From positions 1 through 64,000 of the forward strand of contig CAINGK010000187.1 in assembly GCA_903848465.1 (NCBI GenBank): 64,000 nt of DNA. Reading direction: 5' to 3'. Each line of letters begins with the position of its first letter. The first letter of the stretch is position 1. A program made the translations under genes and the position numbers. Under the pieces are notes generated by a model that searched no databases, was not told the DNA's origin, and worked only from the letters and a program-made list of their open reading frames with translations. This DNA is from an uncultured Verrucomicrobiota bacterium (GTDB taxonomy: Bacteria; Verrucomicrobiota; Verrucomicrobiia; Verrucomicrobiales; Verrucomicrobiaceae). Of the stretch, positions 18,427 through 27,654 are shown piece after piece.

Positions 18427-19674
18427 ATGAGGTTTTCTCTTTTCATCACCGCTGCTTGTCTCGCCATATCTCTCCATGCCGAAAAAGTCGGCCCCTGGGA
18501 TCTGGATGCACTCAAAAACAATGTGCCTGCCATGAAGTGGGTGCGGCAGGATCAGCCGATTCAATCGCTGACCTATGCAGGTGAAAAGTACCAGGGCAAG
18601 GAGACCGAAGTCTTCGCGTTTTATGCTTCGCCCATCACGCTGGGAGAAGCGAAGCCCGGCACTCAGTTCCCCGGTGTGGTGCTCATTCATGGCGGTGGGG
18701 GCACGGCATTCGCAGACTGGGTGCATCTCTGGGCCAAGCGCGGCTACGCAGCCATCGCGATGGATCTGAACGGCTCGCGCCCGCCTGACCCCGAGTTTGA
18801 TCCCAAGACCGGGATGGCGCTTGGCAACGGGCATCGCGGCGTGCGCACGCGGCTGCCGAATGGCGGTCCGCCGCACGGGCATGCTGAAAAATTCGACAGC
18901 ATCACCACCCCTGACACGAGCGATGACTGGCCCTTCCACGCCGCCGCGAGCGTGATGCGTGCGCACACTCTGCTGCGCAGTTTCCCGGAAGTGGATGCCG
19001 AGCACACCGCCGTCACTGGCATCAGTTGGGGTGGGTACACGACCTGCCTCGTGGCTTCGCTCGATGATCGCTTCAAAGCCGTCGTGCCCGTCTATGGCTG
19101 CGGCTTTCTGCATGAGGGTGAGTCCGTGCAAAAGCCCAGCATCGACAAGCTAGACCCCGAGCACCGCGCGCTGTGGGTGAAGGAATACGATCCTGGCAGC
19201 CTGCTGCCACGCTGCCATGTGCCCATCCTCTTTGTGAATGGCACCAACGACGTCCACTACGTGCTCGACAGCTACATGAAGAGCTACAACGCCGTGCCCG
19301 GAGAGAAACACATCCGTATCCAGGTCAATATGCACCACGGCCACCAATCCGGCTGGGCACCGCAGGAAATCGGGATTTTCATCGACTCGAAATGCCGCAG
19401 TGGTGATCCTTTGTCGAACCCAAGCGCCCCTGTTGTGTCCGGCGATCACGTCACTATCACATGTGAGAGCAAAGTGCCGCTCAAGAAAGCCGAGCTCAAC
19501 TATACCACTGACAACGGCCTGCGCTCCAAACGCGAATGGAAATCCGTACCCGCCACCATTAAAGATGGCACCATCACCGCCCCCAAACCACCCGCAGATG
19601 CCAACACCTGGTTCATCACCGTCACCGATAAACGCGATGCGATGGTGAGCACGGTGGTGGAGTTTGCGAAGTGA
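18427..19674 (+). CDS. Secreted alpha/beta hydrolase (dienelactone hydrolase/acetyl-xylan esterase type)
   Basis: VVLIHGGGGTAFADWVHLWAKRGYAAIAMDLNG; nucleophile elbow GISWGGY; FVNGTNDVHY. Confidence 0.85.
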   Translation: MRFSLFITAACLAISLHAEKVGPWDLDALKNNVPAMKWVRQDQPIQSLTYAGEKYQGKETEVFAFYASPITLGEAKPGTQFPGVVLIHGGGGTAFADWVHLWAKRGYAAIAMDLNGSRPPDPEFDPKTGMALGNGHRGVRTRLPNGGPPHGHAEKFDSITTPDTSDDWPFHAAASVMRAHTLLRSFPEVDAEHTAVTGISWGGYTTCLVASLDDRFKAVVPVYGCGFLHEGESVQKPSIDKLDPEHRALWVKEYDPGSLLPRCHVPILFVNGTNDVHYVLDSYMKSYNAVPGEKHIRIQVNMHHGHQSGWAPQEIGIFIDSKCRSGDPLSNPSAPVVSGDHVTITCESKVPLKKAELNYTTDNGLRSKREWKSVPATIKDGTITAPKPPADANTWFITVTDKRDAMVSTVVEFAK

Positions 19675-19694
19675 CAGCCGCTGTTCTTCAAATC

Positions 19695-20813
19695 ATGGCG
19701 ACTCCCACACCTCCCACTCCATTTCGCCTAGTTTCCATCGACGCCCTGCGTGGCTTTGACATGCTCATGATCGCCGGCGCAGGTGCGGTGATTCATCAGC
19801 TCGATGGCAAAACAGGCTGGCCTTGGGTCGATGCGGTGGCGAAACAGTTCACGCATCCTGCGTGGTTTGGTTTCACGTTCTATGACTGCATCTTCCCGTT
19901 GTTTCTATTCCTCGCGGGAGTGTCGATTCCGTTTTCGCTGAGCAAGGCCATCGCTCAAGGCACACCGAAAAGCACGCTGTATCGAAAGACCTTCGTGCGC
20001 CTGCTCATCCTCATCGCGCTCGGCTTTCTGGACAAGAACGCGCCGATCCCGTTCTTCGATCCACATCACATGCGCCTGGGCAGCTTGCTGGGGCGCATCG
20101 GCCTCGCGGGCTTTGTCAGCGTGGTGCTGTATTTGAACCTCAGCTCGGTGAAACGCCTCTGCGTGGCCAGTGGCATCCTGCTGGCTTATTACGCCGCATT
20201 GTTTTTGGTGCCGGTGCCAGGCTTCGGTGCGGGGAATCTCTCGTTTGAAGGCAACCTCGTCGGCTGGTTTGATCGCACTTACCTTCTGGGCCGCCTGCTG
20301 CAAGGGACGTATGACGAGCTGGGCCTGCTCACGCAATTCCCCGCGATGTGCCTGACGATGTTCGGCGTCTTTGCGGGTGAGATCCTCAAAGGCGACACGA
20401 GCACCCCGGCGGCAAAATTCCGCCAGCTTCTGCTCGCCGGTGCTGTCTGCATCGCGCTCGGCCTGCTGTGGAGCCTGTACTTCCCCATCGCCAAACGGCT
20501 GTGGACGAGCTCCTTCATTCTGCTGACCACTGGCATCTCCTTCACGCTGCTGGCCATGTTTTACGACGTCATCGACCTGTTGAATTTCAAACGCTGGTCT
20601 TTCCCGCTCGTCGTCGTCGGCATGAACAGCCTTACCATCTACATGGCCTATCATTTCATTGATTTCGGCCACACCTCCAAACTCCTCTTCAGCGGGCTCT
20701 ACCAACCGCTGGATCCTAAATGGTACAGCGTGCTCGAAAGCACCGGCGCGTTGCTGCTCGTCTGGCTCTTCCTCTTCGCGCTCTACCGTCGGCAGATCTT
20801 CTTCAAAGCGTGA
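19695..20813 (+). CDS. HGSNAT/DUF5009-like membrane acyltransferase
   Basis: RLVSIDALRGFDMLMI...FTFYDCIFPLFLFLAGVSIPFSL, LGSLLGRIGLAG, multi-TM. Confidence 0.85.
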   Translation: MATPTPPTPFRLVSIDALRGFDMLMIAGAGAVIHQLDGKTGWPWVDAVAKQFTHPAWFGFTFYDCIFPLFLFLAGVSIPFSLSKAIAQGTPKSTLYRKTFVRLLILIALGFLDKNAPIPFFDPHHMRLGSLLGRIGLAGFVSVVLYLNLSSVKRLCVASGILLAYYAALFLVPVPGFGAGNLSFEGNLVGWFDRTYLLGRLLQGTYDELGLLTQFPAMCLTMFGVFAGEILKGDTSTPAAKFRQLLLAGAVCIALGLLWSLYFPIAKRLWTSSFILLTTGISFTLLAMFYDVIDLLNFKRWSFPLVVVGMNSLTIYMAYHFIDFGHTSKLLFSGLYQPLDPKWYSVLESTGALLLVWLFLFALYRRQIFFKA

Positions 20814-20869
20814 TGGAACTGGAAAACCAACCCGTACCAAGATAAGCCCTTTTGTGGCGTATCTCCTTC

Positions 20870-22345
20870 ATGCGCGCAAATCCCACTGCCCTGACACGCC
20901 GGCGAATGCTGCAAACCACCACGGGGGCATTGCTCGCGGGTGCGGTCGCTCATGCTGAACCTGCGAAAAAGAAACGCGTCATCGTCATCGGCGGTGGCAT
21001 CGGCGGCTTGAGCTGTGCGTTTGATCTGATGGAGCGCGGGCATGATGTGACCCTTCTTGAAGCATCGCGCCGCACCGGCGGGCATGTGAAGACCATTTAT
21101 GATCCGCTGCCAAATGGTTTGTATGCGGATGTCGGCGCGGAGCAGTTTACCAATCCCGGCTATGATACCTACCGCGAGTGGGTGCGGAAGTTTGATTTGC
21201 CGGTGCTGGCCTATGAACGGCGGCGGAAGATGTATGCCAATGTGCGCGGCCAGTGGCGCACGGAGGAGGAGCTGGCAGATGCGAAGATACAACGCGAGTT
21301 CGGCTTCAATGAACGCGAAGTGGCCTACATGCAGGATCACGGCTGGAAGAACATTCCGCGCCTGTACTTCGGCCCCATGGCGGATAAATTTAAAGATGAG
21401 TATCAGCCCTTTGGAATCGGCTTGGATGAGCTGGATCACGTGGTGCTGGGAGACTGGCTCGTGGAGCAGGGCGCGTCTGAAACCGGGCGTGGGTACTGCG
21501 GCGGATCACGTCTCAGCAGCAAGGAGAAACCCGCCACTGCGGGCGATGTCTCCGCGCTCTACCGCATCTGGCAGGAGTCCATCGTGAAGATGCGCGGGCT
21601 GCCCGTGTTCAAGCGCGAGGTGTTTCGTCTCAAAGGCGGCAATCAGCTCCTGCCGGACACCTTTGCCAAACATCTCGGTGATCGCGTGCGCAAGAACTGC
21701 CTCGTCACCGTGCTGGAGCACGATGCAAATGGAGTCACGGTCACCTTCGCCGAAGGTCCGGACAAGAAGGAGCAGACGCTGAAGGCGGACTACGCCGTGA
21801 TTTGCGTGTCCCCGATGGTGATCGCGGGCATTAAAGTCTCGCCGGGCTGGCCGGAGGAGAAGAAGTTTGCGCTGGAGCACACGCCCATGGGCATGCAGTC
21901 GCGCATCGTGCTGCAGGCCAAGACACGATTCTGGGAAGGCGACAACCTGCCGAGCATCAACCTCGAAACCGGCAACAGCACCATGGGCCTCGTCTATGAA
22001 TGCGCGCATGAAGTTGCTGGTGACAGCTGCGTGCTCATGGGCAGCGGCCCGCCCGCACTGGCCCCTGCGGATGCACTCGCCGCCTTCCGCAAATTTTACC
22101 CCGGAAAAAATAAAGACACGATTGAGCAGGTCATCGTGCATGAGTGGTGGAAGGAGGAGCCGCTGGCCCTCGGCTGCGAGCGGCATGCCTTCGCCCTCGG
22201 CAAACTCGCACAGGTCTGGCCGCATCTCATCCGGCCCATCGGTCGCGTGCATTTTGCCGGAGCTGCGTATGACAATCTTCCCTGGGGCCAGGATGCCGCC
22301 ACGAGGTCAGCGCGGCGGGTGACGCTGGCGATCGATGCGGCGTGA
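20870..22345 (+). CDS. FAD-dependent amine oxidase-type oxidoreductase
   Basis: Twin-arginine-like leader TRRRMLQTTTGALLAGAVAHA; VIVIGGGIGGLSCAFDLMERGHDVTLLEAS; C-terminal GRVHFAGAAYDNLPWGQDAATRSA. Confidence 0.88.
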   Translation: MRANPTALTRRRMLQTTTGALLAGAVAHAEPAKKKRVIVIGGGIGGLSCAFDLMERGHDVTLLEASRRTGGHVKTIYDPLPNGLYADVGAEQFTNPGYDTYREWVRKFDLPVLAYERRRKMYANVRGQWRTEEELADAKIQREFGFNEREVAYMQDHGWKNIPRLYFGPMADKFKDEYQPFGIGLDELDHVVLGDWLVEQGASETGRGYCGGSRLSSKEKPATAGDVSALYRIWQESIVKMRGLPVFKREVFRLKGGNQLLPDTFAKHLGDRVRKNCLVTVLEHDANGVTVTFAEGPDKKEQTLKADYAVICVSPMVIAGIKVSPGWPEEKKFALEHTPMGMQSRIVLQAKTRFWEGDNLPSINLETGNSTMGLVYECAHEVAGDSCVLMGSGPPALAPADALAAFRKFYPGKNKDTIEQVIVHEWWKEEPLALGCERHAFALGKLAQVWPHLIRPIGRVHFAGAAYDNLPWGQDAATRSARRVTLAIDAA

Positions 22346-22349
22346 TGGC

Positions 22350-22517
22350 GGAGGTACGATGGATTGGCTTCGCCTGTCCGTCGATCAGCGCTCACACAAG
22401 CTGCATCGTCATCAAATCGACAGGCAGGAGTCTTTGACACGTCGGTTTGAGGTCTGGAGGGAACGTGCGTGCCAGCGGTGCCGCTGATCGACGGGCAGGA
22501 GTGCCCATCGTACTTCC
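22350..22517. repeat. REP-like inverted repeat
   Basis: Left arm GGAGGTACGATGG...CCTGTCCGTCGATCAGCG (22350-22390) versus right arm CGCTGATCGACGGGCAGGAGTGCCCATCGTACTTCC (22482-22517). Confidence 0.7.
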
Positions 22518-22588
22518 AAGCGGCCAGAAATCTGCACAAAAACGCACGCTTCATTCGACGCCTCGCGAAGTGCCGCTAGGGTCGGCGG

Positions 22589-23383
22589 ATGGACAAACAA
22601 TGGAACGACAAGATCGTCATCGTCACCGGCGGTGGCGGCGGCATGGGACAGAGCGCAGCGAAGCGATTTGCGGACGCAGGCGCGAAAACTTTCATCTTTG
22701 GCAGAACGCTGGAGTCACTGCAGGCCACGGCGGCACTCTCGCCGCTCATCACTTCCATCGTGTGTGACGTCGCCGACTCCGCCAGCGTGGCCGCCGCGCT
22801 CGCGCAGGTGCTGCAGCATGGGCCGATTGCCGCCTTGATCCACACCGCCGGCATCAACACCCCCGACCGCTTCATGGCGCATGCCGATCCGAGCAAACTC
22901 GCCAGCGAATCTAGCTGGCGCAGCGTGCTGGATGTGAATGTGATGGGCGTGGTGAACATGATCCAGGCCGTGTCCAAACCGATGGCAGAAAGCGGCGGCG
23001 GCAGGATCGTCGTTGTCTCCTCCACCGCTGGGCATGGCTTTGACTCGTTTGCTGGCGTGCCTTACACCGCCAGCAAGTGGGCCGTGCATGGCCTGCTCTT
23101 CACCGCCCGCATGCAGCTCAGCGCGTATGGCATTGTCCTTTCTGAATACGCCCCCGGGGAAGCCCTCACGCCTCTCGTGGAAAAGCGTCCTGTAAAGCCC
23201 ACCACCGAGCACCGCAGCGCCATGATCCAGACGGAAGACTGCGCCGAGACACTCTTCTTCATCGCATCGCAAGCACACTGTATGAGTGTCCTCCAGCTCC
23301 CCGCGTATCAGCCTTTCGGCGGCATGCCGCCGCAGATCACGGCACCGTGGCTGGCGGGTTTGGATATTGGTCCGAAGCGCTAA
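22589..23383 (+). CDS. Short-chain dehydrogenase/reductase
   Basis: VIVTGGGGGMGQSAAKRFADAG, IHTAGIN, VVVSSTAGHGFDSFAGVPYTASKWAVHGL. Confidence 0.9.
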   Translation: MDKQWNDKIVIVTGGGGGMGQSAAKRFADAGAKTFIFGRTLESLQATAALSPLITSIVCDVADSASVAAALAQVLQHGPIAALIHTAGINTPDRFMAHADPSKLASESSWRSVLDVNVMGVVNMIQAVSKPMAESGGGRIVVVSSTAGHGFDSFAGVPYTASKWAVHGLLFTARMQLSAYGIVLSEYAPGEALTPLVEKRPVKPTTEHRSAMIQTEDCAETLFFIASQAHCMSVLQLPAYQPFGGMPPQITAPWLAGLDIGPKR

Positions 23384-23415
23384 CTGCTTTTATCCTCCTC
23401 TTCCTCCTGCTCATA

Positions 23416-23454
23416 CTCTTCCTCCCGGAAGGATCCGAGCCAAGGGAGGAAGAG
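23416..23454. other. Polypyrimidine/polypurine hairpin, possible terminator
   Basis: CTCTTCCTCCC-N17-GGGAGGAAGAG between 23383 and 23507. Confidence 0.4.
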
Positions 23455-23506
23455 GAAGAACAAGACTCTGAAAAGACACCGCCCTATCTGCGTTCACACC
23501 GCACTC

Positions 23507-24796
23507 ATGATCCGCGCTCTTTTCCTTTATCTCACTTTCGCGATCTTCACGGTCAAAGCCGCCGACCTCTCCGTTGCCGCTTATCCCTCCATTCAGGAGG
23601 CGCTGAATGCGAATCCGAACCGCATGCTCTTTGTGCCGGCGGGAGATTACGTGATCACCGCGAAGATTCGCATCCGTGGCGAGCGCAGCGGGTTGTTTGG
23701 TCCCGGGCGCATCATTCAGCAGAGGGCGGATCAGCCGATCATCGAGATCGAGAATGCCAACAGCGCGGAGATTCGCGACCTCACGCTCACGCGGCCGGAG
23801 GGGGAGATGGAGTCTCGCAACGAAGGCGTGCTGGCCATGAAGTGTCGCGACCTCGTGCTCGACAACGTGCGTGTCATCGACAATCGCAGCCCCGCCGCTG
23901 CCATCAGTGTGCGCGAGAGCAAGGACACACGCATCAGCCGCTGCCTAGTGCGCAATTACATGCGCCTGAGCATTGACGACCGCACGGCCAACAAGGAGCT
24001 GGGCTACGCCTTCAACTGCACGGATGGCACTGGCATCAGCGTGAGCTACAGCACCGGCACGCTGATCGAAGGCAACCGCGTCATCGAGGACAACTTCGTA
24101 CCCACCTCGGAGATCAAGGCGAAGCACAAGCTCGGCGACTTCGTGAAGAAGAACGCCGAGAAAGGTGCCATCATCAATCAGCAGATGTGGGATGCGAACT
24201 ACACCGACGCCTGGCAGCAGGGCTCAGGCATCATCGTCACCGCGCCGGAGGTGAGCGATCTCACGCGGGTGATCGGCAACCACATCGAGAACGCCGCGCA
24301 GGGTTTGGACATTCATTCAGACCACGTCATCGTGTCGCAGAACATCATCACCAATGCCTTCATCGGCATGAAGGCCATGCACGGCTCGCGCAATGTCCTC
24401 ATCACCGGCAATCAGTTCGTGCGCAATTCGCTCTGGGCCATCGGCCTCATGCCCGGTGCCGCTGCGCACCCTGCCACCGACGACAAACCGGAGAACACCG
24501 ATGGTGGCTCCGTCATCAGCAACAACATCATCTCCGACTTCGGCTACGGCGACGCCCACTGGATCTGGGGCGATGAACGTTCCACCATCAAATTTGACAC
24601 CGGCCAGCAACCCGATGATCCGCCGCTCGCTGACGTCATCATCACCGGGAACGTCATTCACTGCCTCGGCAAACCGCGTTACAAATACGCCGTCATCATC
24701 CCCGGCGGTCCGAACGCGCCACGGGGGCTGCATTTCTCGAACAACCTGTTTCATCCCGGCACGCAGGGCGTGTGCAATGGGGAGCTGCCGGAGTGA
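23507..24796 (+). CDS. Secreted right-handed parallel beta-helix protein
   Basis: Repeated I.I.N...I.GN patterns (VIGNHIENAAQGLDIHSDHVIVSQNIITNAFIGMKAMHGSRNVLITGNQF). Confidence 0.75.
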   Translation: MIRALFLYLTFAIFTVKAADLSVAAYPSIQEALNANPNRMLFVPAGDYVITAKIRIRGERSGLFGPGRIIQQRADQPIIEIENANSAEIRDLTLTRPEGEMESRNEGVLAMKCRDLVLDNVRVIDNRSPAAAISVRESKDTRISRCLVRNYMRLSIDDRTANKELGYAFNCTDGTGISVSYSTGTLIEGNRVIEDNFVPTSEIKAKHKLGDFVKKNAEKGAIINQQMWDANYTDAWQQGSGIIVTAPEVSDLTRVIGNHIENAAQGLDIHSDHVIVSQNIITNAFIGMKAMHGSRNVLITGNQFVRNSLWAIGLMPGAAAHPATDDKPENTDGGSVISNNIISDFGYGDAHWIWGDERSTIKFDTGQQPDDPPLADVIITGNVIHCLGKPRYKYAVIIPGGPNAPRGLHFSNNLFHPGTQGVCNGELPE

Positions 24797-24817
24797 GTTG
24801 GCAGACACGGGCGCTAT

Positions 24818-24904
24818 GCGTTCTGGAGTGCTCCAGTCCTCTGGAGCTTTGTGCAGGCCAAAGGACGTTCGAAAGCGCCGGAGGAGCGGCGCGCTCCAGG
24901 ACGC
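24818..24904. repeat. REP-like inverted repeat, 33-bp imperfect arms
   Basis: GCGTTCTGGAGTGCTCCAGTCCTCTGGAGCTTT (24818-24850) pairs with AAAGCGCCGGAGGAGCGGCGCGCTCCAGGACGC (24872-24904). Confidence 0.75.
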
Positions 24905-24929
24905 TCTCGCGATTTTTTTGATCTCCTAC

Positions 24930-26060
24930 CTACCGCCGAAACTCACTGAACCGCACCTTCAGCTTGTCTTCGAGCTGGGTGATCTGCCATTTTTCCTTGG
25001 CGTTGATCAGCGCGAGTGACATGCCTTTCTTCCCGGCGCGGGCAGTGCGGCCGCTGCGGTGGGTGTAGTATTCGAGCTGATCGGGGAGCTGGTGGTGGAT
25101 GACGAAGGACAAATCTGCCACGTCAATGCCGCGTGCGGCCACATCGGTGGCGACGACGAACTGGACGCGCTGCTTTTTGAAGGCGCGCATGACTTTGTCG
25201 CGCTCCTTTTGCATGAGATCTCCCTGCAGAACATCCACTGGCAGGCCGAGGTCGGCGAGCTCCTGATACAGCTCCATGGCACCGGCCTTGGTGCGGCAGA
25301 AGATGATGCCGCGGCGGTCCTTCTGGCGCTGGAGGAAGTCGAAGATGTAGGCGGTTTTTCCGTCCCCTTTACAGATGGCGAAGCGGTGGTCGATGTCGCG
25401 ATTGACCACATTGGCCTGATCGATCTGAATCGAGTGCGGGTTGGCGGACATGCTGCCCTTGATGAGGTCCTGGATGCCTGGGGGGAAGGTGGCGGAGAAG
25501 AGCCAGGTGCTGCGCCGCATGGCCGCGAGCTTGAGGATTTCCGAGAGCTGCTTCTTGAAGCCCATGCTGAGCATTTCATCCGCCTCGTCCAGCACGACAT
25601 AGCGGACGAATTCCAGCGTCAGTGCATCGCGCTCGATCAAATCTAGCAAGCGGCCTGGCGTGGCGACGACGATGTGCGTGGGGCGCTTCAGTGCGTCTGT
25701 CTGGCGGTCGATGTTGTCGCCGCCGCTGACCACCTCGATGAAGATTTTCTCCGTGTACTTGGTGAAGCGGAAGAGCTGCTTGCCGATCTGCTTGGCAAGC
25801 TCGCGGGTGGGTGCGAGGACGAGCCCCTGGATGTCCCGGTGCTTGGGGTTCATCTTCGTCAGCAGCGGCAGCCCAAAAGCCGCTGTCTTGCCGGTGCCGG
25901 TCTGCGCCTGCGCGATGAGATCGTTGCCGTCCTTCAGCAGGAAGGGGATCACTGTGGACTGCACCGCCGTGGGCGTGACGATGCCCAGCTCCTCCAGACC
26001 ACGGATCATCTCCGGTGGAATTCCGAGGGCGGCAAAAGGATGGGGGGCGGTTTCTGACAT
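24930..26060 (-). CDS. DEAD-box ATP-dependent RNA helicase
   Basis: AQTGTGKTAAFGLPLL, APTRELAKQ, VVATPGRLLDL, DEADEM, SAT, HRSGRTARAGKKG; start MSETAPHPF. Confidence 0.95.
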   Translation of the reverse strand: MSETAPHPFAALGIPPEMIRGLEELGIVTPTAVQSTVIPFLLKDGNDLIAQAQTGTGKTAAFGLPLLTKMNPKHRDIQGLVLAPTRELAKQIGKQLFRFTKYTEKIFIEVVSGGDNIDRQTDALKRPTHIVVATPGRLLDLIERDALTLEFVRYVVLDEADEMLSMGFKKQLSEILKLAAMRRSTWLFSATFPPGIQDLIKGSMSANPHSIQIDQANVVNRDIDHRFAICKGDGKTAYIFDFLQRQKDRRGIIFCRTKAGAMELYQELADLGLPVDVLQGDLMQKERDKVMRAFKKQRVQFVVATDVAARGIDVADLSFVIHHQLPDQLEYYTHRSGRTARAGKKGMSLALINAKEKWQITQLEDKLKVRFSEFRR

Positions 26061-26173
26061 CCTGTGTCTTCCATCACGATGGCCCGGAATGCCAGCGGCA
26101 ATGCTGCCGACCAAGGCAGTATTCGCACAAGGTCGATGACACAAACCCGCTTCACCAGCGTTCAGAACTGACC

Positions 26174-27649
26174 ATGAATTTCGTCCCGGCCAGCCTGGCT
26201 TGTTCCGTCCTTTGCGCTTCTCTGCTCGTGTCCTCCGCACAGGGAGCTGCGAAGCCAAACATCCTTTTTCTCTTCGCGGATGATCAGCGCTTCGACACGC
26301 AGAGCTGCGCCGGGCATCCCATCGTGCAGACACCCACGGTGGACAGTCTCGCGGCGGAGGGGGTACGTTTCAGCAATGCCCACGTCACCACAGCAGTGTG
26401 CTGGGTCAGCCGTGCGGTGGTGCTGACAGGCCAGTGGGCGCGGTCCCATGCGCAGCGCGATGCCATTCCCACCGTGAAACCGGAGGCGCTGGCTACCATG
26501 TATCCCGTGCTGCTGCGCGCGGTGGGCTACCGCACCGGCCACATTGGCAAATGGCACATGATCGCGCCGCAGGGATTCAAGCCCGAGGAGCAGTATGACA
26601 AGTACGAGGCCATCGGCCGCAATCCGTATTTCAAAACGATGCCGGACGGCACCAAGCGCCATGAAACGGACCTCGTGTGCGACAAGGGCATCGAGTTCAT
26701 CAAATCGCAGCCCAAAGACAAACCCTTCGCGCTGAACCTGTGGTTCAATGCCGCGCATGCCGAGGACAACGACCATCGCCCCGGCATCGGCCTGTATCCC
26801 TGGCCACAGTCCACCGATGGCATGTATGAAGACCGCTCCATCCCACCCGCACGTCTGGGAGATCCCGCCATCTACGAGGCGCACCCGCAGTTCCTCAAAG
26901 ACTCGATCAACCGCGAGCGCTGGTTCTGGGGCTACGACACGCCGGAAAAATACGAGATCAACCTGCGTGCCTACTACCGCATGATCAGCGGCATCGACAA
27001 AGCCATCGCACGCGTGCTTGCCGCGCTGAAGGAGGCCGGGCTCGCGGACAACACGATCATCGTGTATTCCGGCGACAACGGCTACTACCTCGGAGATCGC
27101 GGCTTTCAGGGCAAGTGGTCGCACTATGAGGAATCGCTGCGCGTGCCGATGATCGTCTATGATCCGCGTCTTCCCAAAGAACAACGCGGACGCGTGGTGG
27201 ATGATCTCGTGCTCAATGTCGATCTGCCTGCCACCTTTATTGACTGGGCCGGCGTGAAGCGCCCGGACGCCTACGAAGGCCGCAGCCTTTCCACGCTGGT
27301 CGAAGGCAAAGGCAGCGACAAGCCCTGGCGCGACCATTTCTTCTGCGAGCACCTCGACCTCGCACCCACGCTCACCTGGGAGGGCATTCGTGGCCAGCGC
27401 TACGTCTATGCACGCTACTTTGATCAGAAGCCCGCATATGAGTTTCTGCATGATTTGGAAACAGATCGCGATGAACTCAAGAACCTGGCCACTGATCCCG
27501 CGCATGCCGAGGACCTGCAGAAGATGCGAGCGCTGTGCGATGCCGAGATGAACGCACGCGGCGGACCGCTGCTACCGATGGACCAGCGCGGTGCCCGCAA
27601 AGCCGCCGCCAAGAAAGGTGCAGGCAAGAAAGCCAAGGCCGATAACTGA
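26174..27649 (+). CDS. Secreted sulfatase, atypical active-site motif CWVSR
   Basis: KPNILFLFADDQRFDT; TAVCWVSRAVVLTGQ; GHIGKWHM; YSGDNGYYLGDRGFQGKWSHYEESLRVP. Confidence 0.9.
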   Translation: MNFVPASLACSVLCASLLVSSAQGAAKPNILFLFADDQRFDTQSCAGHPIVQTPTVDSLAAEGVRFSNAHVTTAVCWVSRAVVLTGQWARSHAQRDAIPTVKPEALATMYPVLLRAVGYRTGHIGKWHMIAPQGFKPEEQYDKYEAIGRNPYFKTMPDGTKRHETDLVCDKGIEFIKSQPKDKPFALNLWFNAAHAEDNDHRPGIGLYPWPQSTDGMYEDRSIPPARLGDPAIYEAHPQFLKDSINRERWFWGYDTPEKYEINLRAYYRMISGIDKAIARVLAALKEAGLADNTIIVYSGDNGYYLGDRGFQGKWSHYEESLRVPMIVYDPRLPKEQRGRVVDDLVLNVDLPATFIDWAGVKRPDAYEGRSLSTLVEGKGSDKPWRDHFFCEHLDLAPTLTWEGIRGQRYVYARYFDQKPAYEFLHDLETDRDELKNLATDPAHAEDLQKMRALCDAEMNARGGPLLPMDQRGARKAAAKKGAGKKAKADN

Positions 27650-27654
27650 CCCTC

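Noticed and set aside
23347-23976. 209-aa plus-strand ORF with Arg/His-rich sequence
   Set aside because: Out-of-frame reading of the beta-helix gene and the upstream hairpin
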